Below, in pieces: positions 11,901 to 20,900 of a DNA stretch of 64,000 nucleotides. Each line of letters starts with the position of its first letter. Positions within the stretch are counted from its first letter, which is position 1. This stretch comes from Achatina immaculata (lineage: Eukaryota; Mollusca; Gastropoda; Stylommatophora; Achatinidae). A program made the translations under genes and the position numbers. The DNA is taken from NCBI GenBank assembly GCA_009760885.1, contig CM019717.1, forward strand, positions 53,026,530 to 53,090,529, in the 5' to 3' direction. The notes beneath the pieces were generated by a model. That model was not told the origin of the DNA. It saw only the letters and a list, made by a program, of their open reading frames with translations, and made no database searches.

Positions 11901-14900
11901 CAGACCTGATAGTATAAGTCATAAAGTGTCGAGAGGTTGAGTGTTTCTCTCTGTGATGTTTCAGGACTCGGATGGTCAAGGATGCCCGTGGTGCCGGTGT
12001 GAAATCAAAGGAACGGAACAAGTGATTGTGGATCCATTTGATGAAAGACAAGTGGTGAAGGCTTCCTCAGCAAAATCACCAACACAAGATGATGAAGAGG
12101 AGGTAGTATGACTGTGTTTCTGAGCTACCAGAGAAAGTAAAACAGAGATTGTGAAGAGGGAAGGATGTTTTGTTGTTTCTGAATTACAAGAGAAAGTAAA
12201 ATAGAGATTGTGAAGAGGGGAAGGAGGTTTTGTTGTTTCTGAGCTACCAGAGAAAGTAAAATAGAGATTGTGAAGAGTGAAGTAGGTTTTATTGTTTCTG
12301 AGTTACCAGGGAAAGTAGAATAGAGATTATGAAGGGGAGAGGAGATTTGATTTACAGGACTTTGGATAACATTAAGTGTTGAACATTTTATAAGTTTTAT
12401 ATTCTTGTATGGGGAAAAATGTAATATCCACCCTCATTTATGCATGCGAAAGCTGGAAAACAACTAAAGAAATAAAAAAGAAATTAGACTCTTTTGAAAA
12501 CAAATGCCTAAGGAAAATACTCTGCATCAAGTGGAATGAATTCAAGAACAGTGCAGAGATAAGACAGATGACTGAACAACAACAAGTCTCATGGGTGATC
12601 AGGAAAAGGAGATGGACATATGTTGGTCACTTGATGAGAAGAAATGATCAGAGAATCCCAAAACAAGCTATCAAGTGGAACACAACAGGCTGAAGAAAAA
12701 GAGGCAGACCGCGTGAAACTCTGAAGAGGACATTAAGAGAGGCCAAATTAACAGGCATAAAATCCTTTGATGAGGTTGAAAGACTCGCCGAAGACAGGAA
12801 AAATTGGCGAACTACTTTGCGAGCCCTATGTGACGTTTAACGGCACGGGAAGGATATAAGATAAGATAAGATAAGATGGGGGAAAAAAAACACTACCAGT
12901 CAACAACCGAGACCATACAAACATTTTTTGTAGTCTAACCACACAAGCTACATGTTTTATTGGAAAATGACATAATGCTTTTTTGGCATTTGCAGTGGTT
13001 TAAAATTACAAAATCTTAACTGGAAAAAAAAATATGTGACTACAGTTCCTATATTTAAATGTTTGTTTGGAACTTATATTACTGTTATAGTAAGAGTTAA
13101 TACAGTATATTTTCAGTTTAAAACTCTGAAATGTCTTCATTATTTCCCATTTACCTTATTTAAGTTTTACAATTTTCTTCTCACAGGATGGTGGTGGGAT
13201 GTCTTCATTGCAGGCATTGACTGTTGGAGCAAGAGTGAGTACTGGAAAACATAAAGTACAAGTGGTTAGTTCATAGAAAGCTCTTGTAAAATTCAGTCCA
13301 TGTGCTCATCTTATTTATTAGCAAAGCAGTTAGTGCATTCATCTCTCATGGCAGTGGTGGTGGTTCAGATCCATGCTGGCGGCTCTGTTGTCAGTCTGGC
13401 TGTAAACATGGAACCTGATTCCTCCAGGAGCAGGGGAAGGAAAGGCAGCTAGGAATGATACTGATCTCATCACTCTTCTTCTGTACCACATGCGAAGAAA
13501 ACTGGGCGCTGATATCATATCTGCTGTATGCTTCAGGGCAAAAAAACACAGCTCCATAATCATGTAAATAGAATATATTCACAATACTATACTGATTTAA
13601 TCAAATATACAATCTTGAAAACAAGCTGAATTATGTGCAGAGTGCTAAAAAAAAAAAGTTAGCACATTTAGATTTTGTCTTCATAAACAGTGGTGTAGTT
13701 GTGGTTGTTCACACAAGTGATGGGCAACACTTTTCTTCCCTAGCCCAAAAGAAGTAGCAAGGCTAATGAAGAAAGATTGTTCCACTTTGACAGCCTTTAA
13801 TATGGAAGTTGACTTCCCCCATCACATCCTTGTTATACCATTGGTTTATAAATATTTCAGTGTAGACTCACCCAGCTATAATCCATACTTAGACCATACT
13901 CCAAATTATGTCAGTCTAAACTTTAAGAAAAAAAAAATGCATGGTGTACAGACACACCCCTTCAGTGTAGACCCCACCCCCTTGAAATACTTCATTTTTG
14001 CCTGCATATCTTAGAATATCACAGTGTAATCTCAGCCCACACAAAAATGCTGTATCTTGTGCTTTCCTGCTTTAACTCTTTCCGTGCGGGAGAAGAAATA
14101 CGGACGTGTCGTGGGGAGCTGGAGTAAAAATGCGGGTCTTGTCTGTAAGGGGATCTAGTTGTAAAATGGAATGGAAAACAGTAGCTCCACGTACTTCCGT
14201 ATACTTAATATGTTTCAAAGTATAACTAAATGAATGAAAATTTCATAAATGCAGAGTTTTTCAGGAAAAAAGAAGTAATGTGATGTTTTTAGACACTGAT
14301 TGTGGCCAGCTCACCATCGGCTAGGTCTAGATTCGCGCTACTTACCATCTGAGATGTGTAGATCTACTTGTCGATCTCGTATTGTGACTCCGTATTGCAT
14401 TCTCGCTGAATGAATGTCTGAACTAACCTCCTAACTACTTCTCCAGTCGTCTAAATATGTCTAGATCTACTTAGAAAACATTCAAGAGCAGCAGGGTGGC
14501 CATAGGCTATGTCCATACCCCTATCTACATCATCAAAAATGGAAAAATATCAATGCTTCACGTCCTTTTTCTCACTCGGCATCGCTCATAACTAGGCACG
14601 CATTCTTCATTTTGAAAGTGTCACCGGAATCGCCAACGAAATATGTGCAATCTAAATGTTACACCGCTTGTTTTAATGAAACAAAGAATTGTCGAATTTT
14701 CGACCATACGGTAGCTTGGGACCACCGGAAATGTCGAAAATTCGACCATACGCACAGAAAGAGTTAAAGACTTCAGCACAGACTGTCCTCACCCACCAGG
14801 GAGAAGGAAAAACCCCCACTTCAGAAATTCACGCCTGAATATGCTTCAGTGTAGATATCTATCAGAATACATCATTTTATCGTTTGATCTTAAAGTCATC

Positions 14901-17900
14901 AGTGAATAGTCACTTCCCAAAAAAACACTTCCAGCATAAAACGATGCAGTATTTAGTAACCAAGGTTGTGCTGTGTTGTGGGAAAAAGTTGCATAGTTTG
15001 ATTTTTGATTCTGTGGAAGATATTTTGATATCAAATACATCTCAGAAAAATTCAGCTTTGCCAGTGTGTCACGGGTATGAGTGTAGTACAAGCAAAAGAA
15101 TTCTGTGTTCACATTTCAGTAATTATGCCGTAATTATAAGGGAGGTTGATGTGTTAACTGTTCGTTGTTTCCCCTTTTTATTGATAGACTCGAGATGGGA
15201 GTTCACCATTTGATTCTCCTGCTTTGTCCAAGAGGTCAGGACATCCCAGCTCAGATATACCTCCTCCAGTGCCACCTAGAAGTATTTCTCCACTACCTTC
15301 TCCTGGTGCCTCACCAAAACCTCCTAGGTATGTGTCTTCAAGCACCCAAATATTCTAACAGCTAGATGTTGCTGCTTGCTAGATGTGAGCTGTAAGATGC
15401 CTGCTGACAGTCTAAATATAAAACAAAGTTCTTGTATTGAGTCTCTTTAATATTGACACAATGGGATGTGCCATGGTGTTTCTGCAAGTCCATCATGATG
15501 TGATGGGTGCAACGTTTTGGGGATATTTCTTTGATATTGGAACAGTGGAATGGGCTGCATTGTGTCTGAGCTATAAGATATGAGAGAGTTGACATGAGGA
15601 ACACATGCAAGTTTCCTTAATTCTAACACAGCATGTGTGGCTCCAGAAAAGTAACTTGTCCGGAACACACAGTCTTTCCTTAACCATTCTATGCATTTTA
15701 AATTTGAAGTTAAATAATATTCTTAGATATTTGAATATGTACACCTAATATGGAAGTTTAGTACTGCTAATAATGTATGGTAATCTAGGTCAGCAAACCA
15801 GAGCTGACCAGGACCCAATGTATGGTAATCTGGGTCAGCAGGCCAGAGCTGACAAGGACCCAGTCCTGTTGTTTTCATGATGCTCCTGGTGTCAGGATGA
15901 TATACTGTGTGATGACCCAACCTGGGCAGGAGATTACTTGCCAATCAATAATGGGGGGGGGGGCTGGAGTGACAGTTGAATTTCTTTATGATGTTTACTT
16001 ATTTTGTTGGATTGAATGGTGCCATATGTTCTGTACAACACAAAGCAGCTTGGAACTTTGTGTCATAGAGGAGGCTACAGACATAAGACAACTTGGAATT
16101 TGTGTCATAAAGGAGGCTACAGACATATGACAACTTAGAATTTTGTGTCATAGGGGAGGCTACAGACATAAGACGACTTAGAATTTTGTGTCATAGGGGA
16201 GGCTACAGACATATGACAACTTAGAATTTTGTGTCATAGGGGAGGCTACAGACATAAGACGACTTAGAATTTTGTGTCATAGGGGAGGCTACAGACATAT
16301 GACAACTTAGAATTTTGTGTCATAGGGGAGGCTACAGACATATGACAACTTAGAATTTTGTGTCATAGGGGAGGCTACAGACATATGACAACTTAGAATT
16401 TTGTGTCATAGGGGAGGCTACAGACATAAGACGACTTAGAATTTTGTGTCATAGGGGAGGCTACAGACATATGACAACTTGGAATTTTGTTTCAGAATGA
16501 TATGTTTTATTTGTTGCTATTTAGACTCATGTTATTGGGGTTGATGATGCTGTATTCTTGTAGGAGACAGCTTCCACCAACCCCTCCCAGTGAAAACACA
16601 CTGAAGAGCCCAGATCTGTTAGGTCATACAGGCAGGCCTCCTCTTCAGACCAGCAGTTCCACTTCTGGTAGGTGTTTGTCAGTGTTTATTATCAGTTTTT
16701 TAAATTTTAAAATGTTAATTTTAACTCTTTGTACCCTTTGAGATGCGTCCTGTGTGGTTTTTTTCCCCCCTCAGTACCACATTCTCCACGCAGTGTGATG
16801 ATGGTTTGTAGCTCTCTAATTTTGAAATTAATCAAAGTATACTTAAAACCAGCAGTTGGAATCCGTCGACACGAGGCACGTGTTTCAGATGAATTCAGAG
16901 CGGTAGTGTGTTAATTTAACGAATTTTTGTCAAAGCTTATCGTCACTAGGTTTTTGTTTATCAACAAATATGGCTTCCAGTGGTAGTTTATTTCATCCAG
17001 AGCAGTGTATTTCAGCATTACAAGCTCAGAGTTTAATTAAAAAATGTCTAGACTGTGGTGAAGAGAATGCAGTAGTAGAGATTGTGAATTTTTGGACCCA
17101 CATGGCACTGATTCAAAGGATGAGGATGTTTTTTTTTTGTCCAGCAGCAAAACGTGCTAGAAGGGTAGCTGGTGATACTACTTCTCAGCTTTTTTGCTAG
17201 TACTAGCTGTAATATCACAGTAAGTGATGCTAGAGATTGTGTCATTTAAAAAATAAATGTTGTAGAGTGCTTCAAATTAAAAAAAAAACACAATGGCCTG
17301 TTTTCTGGTAAATATTAGTCGCCGCTGACTTGTTTTTATGTAAATATTACCTACCCACTTGGTGTTTTTAGTTTGCTGTAAATGCATAATTAGTGTATGT
17401 TTTCATGTAAATTTTGGAGGGTATGTGAAGAAAAGGTTTTTGTGTACATTTTTATTCATTATGGAATTATATGACCAACTACAGTGGATTAACTTGATGG
17501 GTAAGTGAAAAAAAAACATTATTCCAATTTCTTCATTTTCCATTCTTTCTTATCGGTTCTTAGCTCTTTTTTTTTTATATATATACTAACAACATGGTAA
17601 AAATTTTATTAGAAAAACAAAATACATTTTTTCTTCTTTACAATAATGTATAATATATGATACTATAAATCAGATTATGCCTTTCTCATTCTTTTAAATG
17701 TGACAACCATCCCATTCCACATTGTAAAATTTACCCCACTTGGTCTTTTGAAGGAAACACGTCTAGTATACAAAGAGTTACTGTTAAAAATGTTTTTCTT
17801 TCAATTGCTATGGAGCCAAGAGGCTTGTTTGTCAATCTGATAATATTGATTGTGAGAATTGATGAGTCTGATAATATTGGTTGTGAGAATTGATGAGTCT

Positions 17901-20900
17901 GATAATATTGATTGTGAGAATTGATGAGTCTGATAATATTGATTGTGAGAATTGATGAGTCTGATAATATCGGTTGTGAGAATTGATGAGTCTGATAATA
18001 TCGATTGTGAGAATTGATGAGTCTGATAATATCGATTGTGAGAATTGATGAGTCTGATAATATTGGTTGTGAGAATTGATGAGTCTGATAATATTGGTTG
18101 TGAGAATTGATGAGTCTGATAATATTGATTGTGAGAATTGATGAGTCTGATAATATTGATTGTTAGAATTGATGACATTGGCTTTTGTGGCCAGGGTAAA
18201 GAAGACAAGTATATTCAGATTTGTGAAGCTTATGATGAAAATGAAAGCTTACTAATTTAAAGAGCGAGTACGGTTATCACCTTCCAAGCAGCCAGCTTTG
18301 ATTCATTCTGTGTTCAATTTGTAAAAAATTTTATGTTTTATAATTTTTGTAATAAAGTAATGTACTGTGGCTTTTTATTCAGATGCATTAGAGAGAAAGA
18401 GTACCCAATGCTTTGGCACGAGAGCTATCTGTGTCTCAGCAAGCCCAGATGAATGAAGTGTAGTTCAGTGCAGTTCCTTTTATTGAACAATTTTCTGTTT
18501 TTACTACACATAAAAAGTGGAAAATATTACACTAATGAAAAGGCATGCATTGAACACTTGGCAGATATGCAAATTCTGACAGTAAATAAAATGTTTGAAT
18601 AAATGATTTATTCAGTTGGATTTGCTGGAGCAAACCAAAGTCATGTTGAAATTCATTTCTAGTGCCATAGAAAGCCATTTGTAATTACTGTACTGTTGCC
18701 ATATTCATGCACACATTCATTCAGTGAAATATTTTGTTTAAATACTTCAGTGTTAAGGAAGTATAGATTGCCATAGAGAAATGCTTATTATTCTGGATTG
18801 TGTGGACAGATGAATAAGTGTGAAACAGTATGTGGACAGATGAATAAGTGTGGAATATTATGTGGACAGCTGAATAAGTGTGGAACATTATGTGGACAGC
18901 TGAATAAGTGTAGAATATTATGTGGACAGCTGAATAAGTGTGGAACATTATGTGGACAGCTGAATAAGGGTGGAACATTGCATTCAGGTCTGAATTAGTC
19001 TGCTTGGTGAATAAATAGTCCCTTGTACTGGAGCCAGTAGAAGGTTCTAGCATGGCAGGTTTAGTTAGATGGGAAGTAGCCCAAAGTACTCTCCTGGGAC
19101 ACAGGGATGCAAGGAAGTGATGAGATGTCATCACTGTGTCTGCTCCGACCATCACACAGGAGCATATTAATGGATGCAGTTATCTTCAGACATTAGTTGA
19201 GGCAGAAGTGCTAGTTGCTCAGGCCCATGGATGTTCACAAAAAAACAAAATGATGTCGTATGTTTTCCAGGAATATCATACGCTGAACTCCGTTATGATG
19301 TCAGTGCACCTGATCACGACCCTTCCTCCCCATCATCAGCATCACAGTCAACTGAAGGTCACTATGATCGTCCACTGCCTGGTGTTCATCCTGCTGGTAG
19401 GTCTTATCTGTGTCCTACAACAGTTATGATCGTCTCACAACAGGCAGCGTATCACTCCGCAGGAGTCCATGTACCTTGTTATTGTGAAATACTTTTTTTT
19501 TCTCTCTTCACCTCATGTTATTATCAGTATCTCACAACTAATCATATTTCCATCTGAGCTATTTTACACTCTCTATTGCCAGTTGTGGTCATATTACACA
19601 AATATTAATCTTATTATTTTTTTCTTCTGGCAGCCGTTGTTTATGCTTTTAGAATTGGTGCAGTAATTCTTCTGATGCATGGTTTTTTTGTTGTAATAAT
19701 ACACGAGAGTATGGAAATAACTGTATCATTTATGTTAATTTATTGTGAAACAAGTTGATAGATTCAAGTACTTAGGAACAATTATAACAACTGATGGGAA
19801 ATGTCACAACAAAATAAAAAGCAGATGTGCTCAAGCCAAGTCGCCATTCCCGACAATGAGACACATCTTGTACAACAGATCCATATCAATGAAAACAAGA
19901 TTCCGAGTACTTAAATGTTACATCAAGCCAGTTTTGTTTTATGGATGTGATGCATGGTCTATGAATAAGAGAGTACAACGAGAAATGGAGGCCATGGAGA
20001 TGTGGTTTATAAGAAGGATATTGAAGGTACCATGGACAGACAAGAAAACCAATGAAGAAGTCTTAAGAGAGTCTGGAGTTAAAAAGCAAATTATAGCAAA
20101 GATCAGAGGCAGACAAGTGAGATTTATAAGACATTTCCTGAGAATAGGAAAATTAGAATACACTGTGGTTTTGAAGGAAGAAGAGACAGAGGAAGACAGA
20201 GAAGTTACTGGGTGTGCTGTCAATATGGCTAGGAAGAAAGTCACTGGCGGATCTCACAATCAAGTCTAAAGACAGAATTGTGGAGAGATATAATCGCCTA
20301 CGCCACGCGGCATGGCCCTTGAATTGTGAAACGTGAAGATGCCAGACTGATTTTACTTAAGTTTGTTACATATATGCTGTACTTGAACTAATATTCAGTG
20401 TTTGCAGTAGCATGAAATTTGAGAGGTAAGTGGCAAGATGTAACTCAGACCAGTATGCTTAATTCTTTACTATATGAAAGTACAGTGGTACCTCGGGTCA
20501 CAAACTTAATTCGTTCTTCGACTCCGTTGTTCGTGAACCGAAACAATTTTTCCCTTTGAAATTAATGCAAATCCAATTAATCCATTAGCCCACCCCAGAA
20601 ACATATTTTTTTTTTTACTTTTTTTGGATTTATGTGTGCTAAAAATATATAATATAAAATATACAGTAGAACTTTACCTTTGTGGTCGATAGTTGCTGGC
20701 ATAGGTAGATGGTAGAGGAGGAAGACTACTCCTTCAAAGAAGAGTCCCATTCCATAATAACATCGGGCAACTGTGTAGCTATTTCTGGTGTTTTTTCCCT
20801 CTTGTTTGTATCCTGGGAAGTGGTTCAATTGCTGGCTTGGTGGCTTAGGCTTCTTTACACCACTGTCATTAACACTTTTCACTTTCTTGGGAGCCATAAT

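Noticed and set aside
17801..18208. 135-codon minus-strand open frame
   Set aside because: Falls in a 31-bp tandem array; text repeats every 31 residues as expected of an array.
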